From contig JAUXQH010000032.1 in assembly GCA_030685065.1 (NCBI GenBank), positions 1-51,323 on the forward strand: a stretch of 51,323 nucleotides of DNA, written 5' to 3'. Below, piece after piece: positions 23,745-32,374 of this stretch. The stretch is from Pseudomonadota bacterium. GTDB taxonomy: Bacteria > Myxococcota_A > UBA796 > SXON01. The translations under genes were made by a program, and so were the position numbers. Position 1 is the stretch's first letter. Each line of letters starts with the position of its first letter. Below the pieces are notes generated by a model. It did no database searches, was not told where the DNA came from, and was given only the letters and a program-made list of their open reading frames with translations.

Positions 23745-26234
23745 ATGCGTTCGTTGCTCGTCCTCCCGCTGATGCTCGTCGCCTGCGAGGAAGACAAGGC
23801 CGGCACCCCCGCCCAGGCCGAGTGCGACCTGGCCGACTACCCCGCCAGCTACATGCTCCAGGCCGCGGTCGAGGTCCGCCGGGACGACCGGAACATCCCC
23901 CACCTGTACGCCCAGAGCGACGCCGACCTGTTCTACGGCGCCGGCTACCAGGCCGCGACCGACCGGCTGTTCGAGCTCGACACCTTCGTCCGCGCCGCGA
24001 AGGGCACCCTCGCCGAGGTGCGGGGCGAGGAGTCGTGGGAGGACGACATCGCCGCGCGCACGTTCGACTTCGGTCGGTACGCCTGCGACAGCCTCGCGTG
24101 GCTCGCGGAGGACACGCCGGACGACTACGCGCTCATGGTGGCCTACGTCAGCGGCGTGAACGCGCGCATCGCCGAGGTGCACGCGGGCGACGTGCCGCTC
24201 CCCTGGGGGTTCGGGCCGGCTGAGCTGGATTACCTGCCGGACGCGATGGAGGTCGCGGACATCGTCCGCATCGGCCAGCGCATCAACCTCGGGTACTCGA
24301 GCACGATCGAGTACGACATCCTCTACTCCCTGATGACACGGCTCAACGCGAACTACGCGGACATGCCCGTGTTCGACCCCGCCATCCCCCGCTTCATCGC
24401 GGCGGAGGCCGCTCCCACGTCCGCCGCACGCCCGGATCCGGAGAAGGGCGCCGCGCGGAAGCCGCCGTTCACGTGGTCCCCGGCCGAGGCCGCGGCGTTC
24501 CTCCACGGCGTGCAGGCGCTCCGCGCCTACACCTACCCGGGCGAGGGCAGCAACAACTGGGCGGTGAACGCGGCGTTCACCGACAATGGCCGCCCCCTCG
24601 TCGCGAACGACCCGCACTCCAGCTTTCACGACCCGAACACGCTCTACATGCAGCACCTCAACTCGGCGGACGCGGGGGGCGCGTTCGACGTGGCGGGGTT
24701 CTCGTTCGTCGGGGTCCCGGGCGTGCAGCTCGGCCACAACGCGCGGCTCGCGTGGGCCGCCACCACGCACTTCCCCGACCAGACGGACCTGTTCGATGTC
24801 GCCATCACCGATGGAGTCGCGGACATGGGCGGCACCGGCGTGCCGGTGAGCGAGCGGGAGGAGATCATCCGCGTGAAGCTCGCGGACGGCACCGTCGAGG
24901 AGCGCCTGCTCGTCGTCCAGGATGTCGATGGCTACGGGGTCATCCTCCCGGAAGAGCTGCTCCCGGTGCCGGAGAACCTGTTCGCGAACGGCAAGGTGCT
25001 GGTGAGCTGGGTCGGCTTTGCGCCCACCAACGAGCTCCGGATCTACTTCGACTTGAACCGCGCCTCCACGCTGAACGAGTTCGAGGCCGCGATCGATCAC
25101 CAACGCGTCGGCATGCACAACTGGATGGGCGCCACGGCCGACGGCATGCTCTATCACACCCATGGCCTCATCCCCGACCGCGGCCCGGCGGCCACCCGCC
25201 CCGCGGCGAACCAGGTGCTCGACGCGTCGGACGCCAGCACGTTGTGGACCGGTGAGTACCTCTCCGCCGATCGGCTCCCCCACCTGGACGGCACGCAGCC
25301 GTTCATGGTGACCGCGAACAACGATCCGTGGGGCCACACCGCCGACAACGACCCGTTGAACGATGAATTCTACTACGGGAGCTTCTTCTCGCCGGGCTTC
25401 CGCGCCGACCGAATCTCGACCGAGCTCGACCGCGTGATCGCCGCCGGCCCCGCGACGGCCGCGGACATGATGGCGCTCCAGCTGGACACCTACAGCACCA
25501 TCGCCGCCATCCTGGTGCCGCTGCTCGAGGCCGCCGCGAGCCGCATCGACGCGGATCCGGAGCTGCAGACGTTCCGCGGTCGCGACGATCTGCTCGCCGC
25601 CGTGAGCAGGCTCTCCGCCTGGGATCGGCGCATGGTGCGGTCCTCGGAGGAGGCCGCGCTGTTCCGCGCGTGGCAGGGCTTCGCGTCGAGGCGCACCCTC
25701 GGGAGCGATCTGTCGCTGCTCTACCAGCCGGTCGAGGCCTCCTCGCCGGTCACCATCGCGAAGCTGAACCTGCTCGTCCAGGCGAACGGGATCGACTCCG
25801 TGCTCGACGGGCGCGGCGACTACGACCTGCTGGCCGGCCTGGACGACGCGCTCACCTGGGCCGCCGAGCGCGCCGCGACGGAGAGCCTGGCGGCGTGGTC
25901 CTGGCAGGACATGCACCGCGTGAAGGTGCACCCGACGTGGGGGGAAACCCAATACCTCCCGGTCGACGGCGACGAGTCCACCCCCAACGTGTCGGGCTGC
26001 AGCTTCTGGACCGAGAGCGGCGATCCCGCCGAGACGTGTGACGGCGACGAGGGCCCCATCTTCCGCTCGGTGACCGGGTTCGGAGAGGACGGAGTGCCGG
26101 AGACCTCGTTCAACGTGCTGTACGCCAACGATCACGACCGGGAGCTCTGGCAGGAGGGCGTCTACGACGCGCTCGCCTTCCGGAGGACCGAGGTCGAGGC
26201 CCGCACGATCGAGACGAGCTCCATCGAGCCCTGA
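23745..26234 (+). CDS. Penicillin acylase family lipoprotein
   Basis: The 829-residue Ntn-hydrolase precursor cleaves amide bonds of acyl side chains. Known relatives include penicillin G acylase, cephalosporin acylase and acyl-homoserine-lactone acylases. A signal peptide with lipobox LVAC (Cys14) sends it to the envelope. The chain is alpha subunit, spacer, then catalytic Ser269 in EGSNNWAV, the residue freed by self-cleavage to start the beta subunit. NDPHSSF, GVPGVQLGHNARLAWAAT and an Asp/Cys-rich C-terminus follow. The AHL-acylase subgroup is possible but not provable from sequence alone. An AGAGGG ribosome binding site precedes ATG 23745. Confidence 0.95.
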   Translation: MRSLLVLPLMLVACEEDKAGTPAQAECDLADYPASYMLQAAVEVRRDDRNIPHLYAQSDADLFYGAGYQAATDRLFELDTFVRAAKGTLAEVRGEESWEDDIAARTFDFGRYACDSLAWLAEDTPDDYALMVAYVSGVNARIAEVHAGDVPLPWGFGPAELDYLPDAMEVADIVRIGQRINLGYSSTIEYDILYSLMTRLNANYADMPVFDPAIPRFIAAEAAPTSAARPDPEKGAARKPPFTWSPAEAAAFLHGVQALRAYTYPGEGSNNWAVNAAFTDNGRPLVANDPHSSFHDPNTLYMQHLNSADAGGAFDVAGFSFVGVPGVQLGHNARLAWAATTHFPDQTDLFDVAITDGVADMGGTGVPVSEREEIIRVKLADGTVEERLLVVQDVDGYGVILPEELLPVPENLFANGKVLVSWVGFAPTNELRIYFDLNRASTLNEFEAAIDHQRVGMHNWMGATADGMLYHTHGLIPDRGPAATRPAANQVLDASDASTLWTGEYLSADRLPHLDGTQPFMVTANNDPWGHTADNDPLNDEFYYGSFFSPGFRADRISTELDRVIAAGPATAADMMALQLDTYSTIAAILVPLLEAAASRIDADPELQTFRGRDDLLAAVSRLSAWDRRMVRSSEEAALFRAWQGFASRRTLGSDLSLLYQPVEASSPVTIAKLNLLVQANGIDSVLDGRGDYDLLAGLDDALTWAAERAATESLAAWSWQDMHRVKVHPTWGETQYLPVDGDESTPNVSGCSFWTESGDPAETCDGDEGPIFRSVTGFGEDGVPETSFNVLYANDHDRELWQEGVYDALAFRRTEVEARTIETSSIEP

Positions 26235-26247
26235 CGGCGGCGGTTTC

Positions 26248-26964
26248 CTACGTCGTGAGCTTGAGGATCATCTTGTCCACGATCGGCGCGAGCCCGGCCG
26301 TCGCGTCGTGGAACACGAACCGCGCGGCCTTCGCCGTCGCGCGATCCTCCTCGCCGATGCCGATGAAGTGCCCGGTGGGCCCGTGGCGGAGGAGCACCTG
26401 GGGATCCGGGCGCACGCCGTCCTCGCGGGTGGTCGCGGCGGCGAATGCGTGACCGAGCACCTGTTCCGCGCGGGCGAGGCCCTGGCGGTCGCGATGGGTG
26501 ACGATGCCGAGCTGGGCAACTTCGGCGAGCTGGGCGAGACGCGAGGCCTCCACCCGAGGCGCCTCGGCCTTCCACCCTCGCAGCTCCCACAAGGTGCGCG
26601 CGCGGGCGTCGAGGTCGCCCGGGTCGCCGCCGCACTGGTTGACCACCACCCGCCACCCGCCCAACGGCAGCGGGCGCGGTCGGCCCGCGCGCACCCAGGT
26701 GCCCGCCGCACGCGCGATCACCCAGGGATCGTCGTACTCGCCGGTGGCCTCGAACAGCGCGACGTCTGCCGGGGTGGCGGTCGACAACGCGTTGATGACG
26801 TGGAGGCGCCCGGCGCGGGTGTCGAGCAGCGCGTCCTCGAGCGCGAACACGATCCACGGGCGGCGGCGCTTGGCGACGATCGCGGGGAGCTCCGCCGGGG
26901 GCGCCTCCTCCTGGAGGCCGGCGTCGGGGGCTGGCTGACCCGGCGGCGGGGCCGCGTCGTTCAC
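26248..26964 (-). CDS. HAD-fold protein with degenerate active site
   Basis: The 238-residue protein follows the HAD plan: motif I WIVFALEDALLDT (about 37-49), a cap helix region with YDDPWVIARAAG, motif II near GIVTHRDRQG, and a final IGIGEEDRATAKAA. In working HAD phosphatases motif I is DxDGT; here the nucleophile Asp is Ala and the second Asp is Glu. It is probably not a phosphatase. It is the last gene of the ketosynthase run: GTG 26964 overlaps the methyltransferase stop as GTGA. It may be a scaffold or regulatory protein of that pathway. Confidence 0.65.
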   Translation of the reverse strand: MNDAAPPPGQPAPDAGLQEEAPPAELPAIVAKRRRPWIVFALEDALLDTRAGRLHVINALSTATPADVALFEATGEYDDPWVIARAAGTWVRAGRPRPLPLGGWRVVVNQCGGDPGDLDARARTLWELRGWKAEAPRVEASRLAQLAEVAQLGIVTHRDRQGLARAEQVLGHAFAAATTREDGVRPDPQVLLRHGPTGHFIGIGEEDRATAKAARFVFHDATAGLAPIVDKMILKLTT

Positions 26965-27979
26965 TTTTTCCGCGCGGCGACGACGTGCACGAAGCGGATC
27001 CGGTAGCCGCGGTCGTACTCGCGCACCACCTGCGGCACGCGGTCCTGCTGATCGATCACCTGCAGACCGAGGCCCTCGAGCGCCTCGAGCAGCTCCTCTT
27101 CGGGGGCCTGAGCGGTCTCGCTGGGCGTCGCTTCCGCGCTGTAGGCCGTGGTCACGGTGAGGACCCCGCCGCGCTTGAGGAGCCCCTCGCAGGCGACCAG
27201 GACCTCGGCCACGTCGTCCCCGAGCTCGTCCAGCACGTCGCCCAGGTGCACCCAGGCGAAGCTGTCCGGGGGGAACGGGGGCCGCGCGGCGTCGGCGATG
27301 CAGAACTCGAGGTTCGCGGTGATCGGCTTGAACGGCACCTTCACGCGGCGCAGGCCACGGCGCGACGTGGGGATCACGGTCTGCTGGAGCGCGCCGCACA
27401 GGAGGCCCCGGGCCAGCAGCACCGCGTCCGGCGAGCGGTCGAAGGCCCAGGTGGGGCGGCCCGCCGTGACCATCCGCCGGGCCATCGTGCCCACGCCACA
27501 GCCCACGTCGAGCGCGGGCCCCGCCGGGGCATACCGGCTGGCGAAGCCCAGCGCGAGCGAGTCCGGTCCGACATCGCCGAGGCTGGTGAGCCACTGGCCG
27601 AACCCGGCCGGAGCCCCGAACAACGCCGGCGGCAGGTGGGGGGTGATGGGATCGGGCAGGCCACAACGCCCGGGCTCCGCGGCGGCGGTCGAGCGTGGCG
27701 GCTGCGAGGCGAGGAGCGCCATGGGATCCGACAGGAGGACCGGAACCCCATCGAGCAGCGGGTAGGTGACGTGCCCGGCGACGGAGCGCCAATCCTTGAG
27801 CGGACCCCCGGTCCGAGGACAGACGTACATCCCGACAGTGTCCCACGACGCGCGTCCGGACGAAAGAGCCAAGCCGATGACGAGCTCCCGGCGGGTCTCG
27901 TCGTCGAGATCCCCCCGGGGCGGCGCAGCGCCGCGAGCACGTCGACGCCGAGGCCGGCGTCGGGGGTCCAGATGTCCAC
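26961..27979 (-). CDS. SAM-dependent methyltransferase, Trm112-like N-terminus, apparent frameshift
   Basis: From ATG 27830 the frame gives 289 residues: MYVCPRTGGPL and YPLLDGVPVLL resemble a Trm112-type domain, and LDVGCGVGTMARRM is the class I methyltransferase SAM motif, with ADAARPPFPPDSFAWVHLGDVLDELGDD after it. The donor is SAM; the acceptor is unknown. Upstream, the coding-like frame from GTG 27979 (DIWTPDAGLGVDVLAALRRP) shifts into the methyltransferase frame (GDLDDETRRELVIGLALSSG) at a six-base C run (27911-27916). One extra base would join them as a protein of about 339 residues. The gene is part of the ketosynthase run, between the acyl-ACP-reductase-like gene and the HAD-like gene. 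Confidence 0.75.
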
Positions 27980-27988
27980 GTCGACGTT

Positions 27989-28933
27989 CTAATGAAGCCT
28001 GCGCACCCGCGGGACGAACCCCGCCGCCGTCGCCGCCGAGCCGAAGGCGCGCACCGCCGCCACGTCGAGGCGCCTCCCCTGCGCGAACGGCGTGCTCCGC
28101 CCGAGGCGCGCGGCGATCAGGGGCTCCAGGAGGCAGGCATACACCGAGCTCCAGCCGTAGCCGGCCACGATGTGGAAGAGGTGGCCCCACCCGTCGCGAC
28201 GCCATCCCGACGGAAGCGCCACGGACTCGCCGGCCAGCACGATCACGCCGGGAGGAGGCGGGCCGGACAGCGTGGGCGGGAGCGCCACGTCGACCAGGGT
28301 GGCGCGCGGGTGGAGCGCCGACGGGGCGAGCACCCCGCCGGTGGTGTGCGCGCCAACCACGACCTCGAACCCGGACACGTCCGACGGATCGAGGGTGACC
28401 TGCAGGCCGTCCGCCAGGAGCACGTCCGCGATCGCCCGGCCGACCGCGCCCCGGCCCCCCAGCACCGCGATCGGCCGACCGGCCGCCACACGCCGGGTGA
28501 TCGTGGTGGCCGCCCAGGCCGTCGCGGCGTTTCCCGTCGTGACGGGCAACCCGCACGCCTCGGCCAGCGCGGTGCCCCGACCGGCGACGACGGCGAGCAC
28601 GCTCCCGAGCCCCACGTGCCCGATCGGCGCCGCGAGCTGCACGCCGCGCTCCATCCAGGCGAGCGCCCGGGCCTGGTCAGCGAGCAGCTCGTCGGGCAGG
28701 AGCGGCACCCCCACCACCACGCCCTCGACATCGCCGAAGCCGACCCGGCAGTACACCGCGACATCGTCGATCTCGGGCCGATCCGTCGCCAGGAGGCGGA
28801 GCCGCCCGGTTCGCAGGGCGGCCAGGCGCCGCGCGGCGGGCACGAGCGGGTGCACGAGGAAGACGAAGCGGGCGGCGGGAGGGCGGGCCCCCAGCAAACC
28901 CGGTGCCGGTGCTACGAGGGCGTCGGCGGCCAC
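27989..28933 (-). CDS. Acyl-[acyl-carrier-protein] reductase, cyanobacterial AAR-like
   Basis: The 314-residue protein aligns along its length with cyanobacterial AAR, which reduces acyl-ACP to fatty aldehyde with NADPH. The order of matching blocks is: FVFLVHPLVPAARRLAALR at the start; PLLPDELL; PIGHVGLGS; VTTGNAATAW (AAR has FTTGNTHTAY); a Rossmann loop AVLGGRGAVGRAIADVLL (AAR has AVCGATGDIGSAVCRWL); VYACLLEPLIAARLG with Cys267 at the position of the AAR acyl-enzyme Cys (FACFAEAILLEFEG); and GRRLDVAAVRAFG then AAGFVPRV. Length is 314 against about 340. ATG 28933 lies 7 nt after the acyl carrier protein stop, so it is in the same transcript and would take its substrate from that ACP. Confidence 0.8.
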   Translation of the reverse strand: MAADALVAPAPGLLGARPPAARFVFLVHPLVPAARRLAALRTGRLRLLATDRPEIDDVAVYCRVGFGDVEGVVVGVPLLPDELLADQARALAWMERGVQLAAPIGHVGLGSVLAVVAGRGTALAEACGLPVTTGNAATAWAATTITRRVAAGRPIAVLGGRGAVGRAIADVLLADGLQVTLDPSDVSGFEVVVGAHTTGGVLAPSALHPRATLVDVALPPTLSGPPPPGVIVLAGESVALPSGWRRDGWGHLFHIVAGYGWSSVYACLLEPLIAARLGRSTPFAQGRRLDVAAVRAFGSAATAAGFVPRVRRLH

Positions 28934-28940
28934 GCCGCGA

Positions 28941-29384
28941 TCAGGCCTTCGCTGCGCGGAGGCCCGCGACCACGTTGCAGAAGGTGCCGACGCGCATGAG
29001 CGACGAGACCTCCGACACCTTCAGGCCGGGGCGGAACTCCTCGCGGGGGACCTCGGGCATGTGGGCCGCGAGCCGCTCGAGCGCCACGGCGGTGAGCACG
29101 CCGTTCACCTCGTAGCTCTCGCCCTCGGCGAGCCCCTCCTTGCTGGCGGCTTCGATCCCGCCGCGCGGGATGCGGACATCGAACGCGCGCTCGAGGCGGA
29201 ACGCGATGTCGAGGAAGTCGAGCGACTCGGCGCCCAGATCACCGATGAGGCGGGAGCCGTAGCTCACCTCCTCCGCGTCGAGCCCCAGGGCCTCCGCGAT
29301 GCAGGATCTGACTTTCTCGAAGAGGGCGGCGTCGACACCGGAAGCGAGCGCACCAGCGGGAAGGGAGGACAACGTCGGCTCCAA
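28941..29384 (-). CDS. Acyl carrier protein with long C-terminal extension
   Basis: Residues about 20-85 are an acyl carrier protein: helix LFEKVRSCIAEALGL, then RLIGDLGAESLDFLDI, where Ser54 takes the phosphopantetheine arm, and helix AFRLERAFDV. About 60 further residues follow (EVNGVLTAVALERLAAHMPE onward), more than a standard 80-residue ACP. The start is uncertain: TTG 29384 gives 147 residues with a plausible N-terminus; GTG 29423 and TTG 29435 are alternatives in frame and none has a clear ribosome binding site. It follows the Cys-less ketosynthase-like gene and precedes the reductase gene, making it the carrier for the pathway. Confidence 0.85.
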   Translation of the reverse strand: MEPTLSSLPAGALASGVDAALFEKVRSCIAEALGLDAEEVSYGSRLIGDLGAESLDFLDIAFRLERAFDVRIPRGGIEAASKEGLAEGESYEVNGVLTAVALERLAAHMPEVPREEFRPGLKVSEVSSLMRVGTFCNVVAGLRAAKA

Positions 29385-29457
29385 GGGGGCGACGATTCTA
29401 GAACGATCGCGGCGCGATGTCACCCTCCCGCACAATCCCCTGACGAGCCCGGGCCGC

Positions 29458-30234
29458 TCAGGGCCGAAAGAGGTGGATTCCGCCCCCCCGCACGTCGAGC
29501 AGCCCGGCCAGCCATTGGCGCGCGAGCGCCACCGGGACGGCGGCAGCGCCGAGCTCCCCCATCTCGAGCTCCGCGCCGTCGACCGTCGGGAGGCCCGCGG
29601 TCACCCGCGTCTTGCCGACGTCGCCCGCGACGAGCACGAGGAACGCGGCACCCTCGGCGCACGGTCCGCCCAGGAGCGCCTCCGCGCCCACGAGGGCGTC
29701 CGCGCCGCCGGCCACCGCGAGGTCCACCCGCCCCTCGGCCACCGCGTGCACCGCGTTGGTGAGGGCCACCGACCCGCCGAGCCGGCCGTCGCACCAATTC
29801 CCGTTGTCCCCCTGGAAATCGAACTGCGCCGACGCATAGCCCAGGATGTTGTTGGACAACCCCTTCACGAGCCAGAGCGGCGGGATCAGCGGGACGCCAT
29901 GCTCGGCGAAGCCGCCGAGCGAGAACGGCGTGCCCGAGGCGGCGAGCGCGGGCTCGATGTCCTCGGCGTCGCCCTGCTGGGGGGAGGCGCCGACGTAGAG
30001 CCCGCGCCGGTCGGCCGGGACCGCACGCCACATCGGCCAATCCTCGAGCGCGGCGTAGACGGCCGCGCAGCCGAGCTGCACCGCGCGCGTCATCGTCTTG
30101 AGGTGCTTCCGCGGCACGCCGTGGACGTGGGGGGCGAACCCCGGAACCGGCCCCGGGTCCCCGAGGCCCGTGCCCGCGAAACCGATGCCCGCCGGGCAGA
30201 AAAGCGAAGCAGAAACCAACGATACGGACCTCAT
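29458..30234 (-). CDS. Ketosynthase-like protein without active-site Cys (N-terminal-domain type)
   Basis: The 258-residue protein matches the N-terminal thiolase-like half of beta-ketoacyl synthases: HLKTMTRAVQLGCAAVYAAL, YVGASPQQGD, LPPLW-type loop, NILGYASAQFDFQGDNGNW, GSVALTNAVHAVAEGRVDLA and VAGGADAL. The helix that normally begins with the catalytic Cys reads GRLGGSVAL; the nearby Cys in NWCDG is six or more residues off. The C-terminal half with the two His is missing. It resembles chain-length-factor-type partners. ATG 30234 overlaps the FabD stop as ATGA. Only half the usual length, it probably pairs with one of the complete ketosynthases. Confidence 0.75.
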   Translation of the reverse strand: MRSVSLVSASLFCPAGIGFAGTGLGDPGPVPGFAPHVHGVPRKHLKTMTRAVQLGCAAVYAALEDWPMWRAVPADRRGLYVGASPQQGDAEDIEPALAASGTPFSLGGFAEHGVPLIPPLWLVKGLSNNILGYASAQFDFQGDNGNWCDGRLGGSVALTNAVHAVAEGRVDLAVAGGADALVGAEALLGGPCAEGAAFLVLVAGDVGKTRVTAGLPTVDGAELEMGELGAAAVPVALARQWLAGLLDVRGGGIHLFRP

Positions 30235-31136
30235 GCGGCACCTCCAGGCTCGCCCGAGCCGCCGAGCGCGTCTACGAATGCGACGACCGCGAACGAGCGA
30301 TCGATGCGCTTGCCGAGCCCCGCGAGGGTCTTTCCGGGTCCGACCTCGATGCACCGCTCCGCGCCGAGCGCCTGCATCCGTCGCACGCACTCGACCCACC
30401 GCACCGGCTTTACGACCTGGTCGACGAGGCGGGCGCGGATGCCGTCGACGGTGTCGGCGACGTCGGCGTAGGCGTTCTGCACGACGGGAAAGCGCGGAGG
30501 GTGGAGGGTCACCCCCGCGAGGGCCGCCTGCAGCGCGTCGGCGGCGGGCTGCAGCAGCGAGCAATGAAACGGCGCGCTCACGGTGAGGCGGCGCGCCCCG
30601 GATCCGACGGCCTCGCACACACGGTCCACCGCGCCGACGTGGCCGGCGATGACCGTCTGGCCCGGGCAGTTGTGCGCGGCGAGCTCGACGATCTCACCGT
30701 TGCCGTGCGCCTCGCAGAGCGCCCGAACCTCGGCGGTGTCGGGCCCCATGATCGCGGCCATCGCGCCGACGCCGAGCGGCACGGCGTCCTGCATCGCGCG
30801 GCCCCGGAGGCGCACCAGGCGAACCGCGTCCGCGAAGCCGAGCGCCCCGGCGGCCACGAGCGCGCCGTACTCCCCGAGGGAGTGGCCCGCGGCGAAGCTG
30901 GGGATCAGATCCGGCCGGGCGCGCTCGAGCGCGCGCGCCATCGCGATCGAGGCCGTGAGGAGCGCGGGCTGGGTGATCTCGGTCTGGGCGAGCCGCTCGA
31001 CGGGGCCGTCGCGGATGATCGCGGAGAGGGCGTACCCGAGGGCGTCATCCGCCTCCTCGAAGGTGGCGGGGTCGAGATCCACGCCCATGCCGACGGACTG
31101 GCTCCCCTGGCCGGGAAAGATGAAGGCGACGCGCAT
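30231..31136 (-). CDS. Malonyl-CoA:ACP transacylase (FabD-like)
   Basis: The 301-residue enzyme loads malonyl units onto the carrier protein. IFPGQGSQSVGMG is at the N-terminus, GHSLGEY holds the acyl Ser86, QDAVPLGVGAMAAIMG follows, and SAPFHCSLL holds His191. AAAGAL-type Arg is present in VRLVRLRGRAM. Length is normal. A strong AAAGGAG ribosome binding site precedes ATG 31136. It sits between the second complete ketosynthase and the small ketosynthase-like gene, so it is likely a dedicated rather than the housekeeping copy. I leave the symbol blank for that reason. Confidence 0.93.
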   Translation of the reverse strand: MRVAFIFPGQGSQSVGMGVDLDPATFEEADDALGYALSAIIRDGPVERLAQTEITQPALLTASIAMARALERARPDLIPSFAAGHSLGEYGALVAAGALGFADAVRLVRLRGRAMQDAVPLGVGAMAAIMGPDTAEVRALCEAHGNGEIVELAAHNCPGQTVIAGHVGAVDRVCEAVGSGARRLTVSAPFHCSLLQPAADALQAALAGVTLHPPRFPVVQNAYADVADTVDGIRARLVDQVVKPVRWVECVRRMQALGAERCIEVGPGKTLAGLGKRIDRSFAVVAFVDALGGSGEPGGAA

Positions 31137-31180
31137 GGGCTCCTTTTGGAAAGCAACGGGACCGTCGGGGCCTGGAAACA

Positions 31181-32350
31181 CTACGGAGCCCCCACCACCA
31201 CCGCGCAGTTCTGGCCCCCGAACCCGAAGGAATTGGACAGGATCACGCGTGGCCGCTTCCGCACGTTCGCGAGGAGCACGTTGGCGGGGCAGTCCGGATC
31301 GAGCTCTTCGAGCCCGACGGTCCCCGGGAGCACGCCGTCCCGGAAGCTGGCGAGGCACAACGCGAGCTCCACGGCCCCGGCGGCCGCGACGGTGTGACCC
31401 ACCGCGCCCTTGAAGGAGCTGACCGGAACGTCCCCGAGCACCTTGTGGATGGCGAGCGACTCGGCGCGATCGCCCACGGGGGTGCCCGTGCCGTGCGCGT
31501 TCACGTAGTCGATGTCGGCGGGCGAGAGCCCCGCGTCGCGGAGCGCCCGCGCCATCGCCAGCGCCGCGCCGTGCCCCTCGGGGTGGGGCGCGGTCACGTT
31601 GTGGGCGTCCACGCTGGTGCCGGCGCCGAGCCAGCGCCCGAGGATGGGGGCGCCGCGCGCGAGGGCGTCGGCCTCGGCCTCGAGGCGGAACACCGCCGCT
31701 CCCTCTCCGATGAGGAAGCCATCCCGCCGCCGATCGAAGGGGCGGGCCACCGTGGTCGACAGGGCGCCCAGCACCACGAACGAGAGGAGGCCGATGGGGT
31801 GGATCATCGCGTCGTGCCCACCCGCCAGGGCGATATCCACCTCGTCGCGCGCGACGGCGCGGGCGGCCTCCGCCATGGACATGGCGGCCGCGGCGCAGGC
31901 CGAGAAGCTGGTCTCCGCGATCGAGGCGCCGTAGGCCCGGGCAATCACCTGGGTCACGCGCTCGGGCAGGTGCCGCCGCGGCGCCGGGTGGTCCGAATCG
32001 AGGTCACGCGCGAGCGAGGCGCGGTCGAAGCGCCCGTCCCGAAGGTGGGGGTACAGATCGCGCGCGAGCTCGTCGGGCGTGAGGCTGGAGAGCCCCGTGC
32101 CGAGCCACACGCCGCGGCGGCCTCCGGCGGGGGCGCCCGCCATCGCATCGGCGGCGGCGGCCCAGGCGAGCGCCCCCTTGCGATCGTCCGGGAACTGCGG
32201 ATGGTCCGCGACGCCGTCCACCCGCGCCACGAGCGGCACCCCGAGGGCTTCGGCATCGGGGTCGACCCGGCCCCAGGAGCGATCCGGAAGCGCCGGGACG
32301 GAGCCCGCCGCGCAGCGCAGGCCGACCGCGGTGATGACGACATTACGCAT
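31181..32350 (-). CDS. Beta-ketoacyl-ACP synthase, complete (KS1)
   Basis: The 389-residue ketosynthase has the intact triad: Cys152 in SACAAAAMSM, His286 in NAHGTGTP, His319 in GAVGHTVAAAG. It would condense malonyl-ACP with an acyl primer. Flanking blocks RPFDRRRDGFLIGEGAAVF and LSNSFGFGGQN are FabF-type. Residues 24-50 are shorter than in FabF, and PDRSWGRVDPDAEALG is unusual, so it is a diverged paralogue. It follows the kinase gene by 24 nt and precedes the transacylase by 44 nt. Confidence 0.92.
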   Translation of the reverse strand: MRNVVITAVGLRCAAGSVPALPDRSWGRVDPDAEALGVPLVARVDGVADHPQFPDDRKGALAWAAAADAMAGAPAGGRRGVWLGTGLSSLTPDELARDLYPHLRDGRFDRASLARDLDSDHPAPRRHLPERVTQVIARAYGASIAETSFSACAAAAMSMAEAARAVARDEVDIALAGGHDAMIHPIGLLSFVVLGALSTTVARPFDRRRDGFLIGEGAAVFRLEAEADALARGAPILGRWLGAGTSVDAHNVTAPHPEGHGAALAMARALRDAGLSPADIDYVNAHGTGTPVGDRAESLAIHKVLGDVPVSSFKGAVGHTVAAAGAVELALCLASFRDGVLPGTVGLEELDPDCPANVLLANVRKRPRVILSNSFGFGGQNCAVVVGAP

Positions 32351-32374
32351 GAGTCGAGGCCGCTTGCACTGTCA

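Noticed and set aside
22881..26135. Very long leftward open frame opposite the ABC ATPase and acylase genes
   Set aside because: Antisense shadow of recognised genes; no domain or motif.
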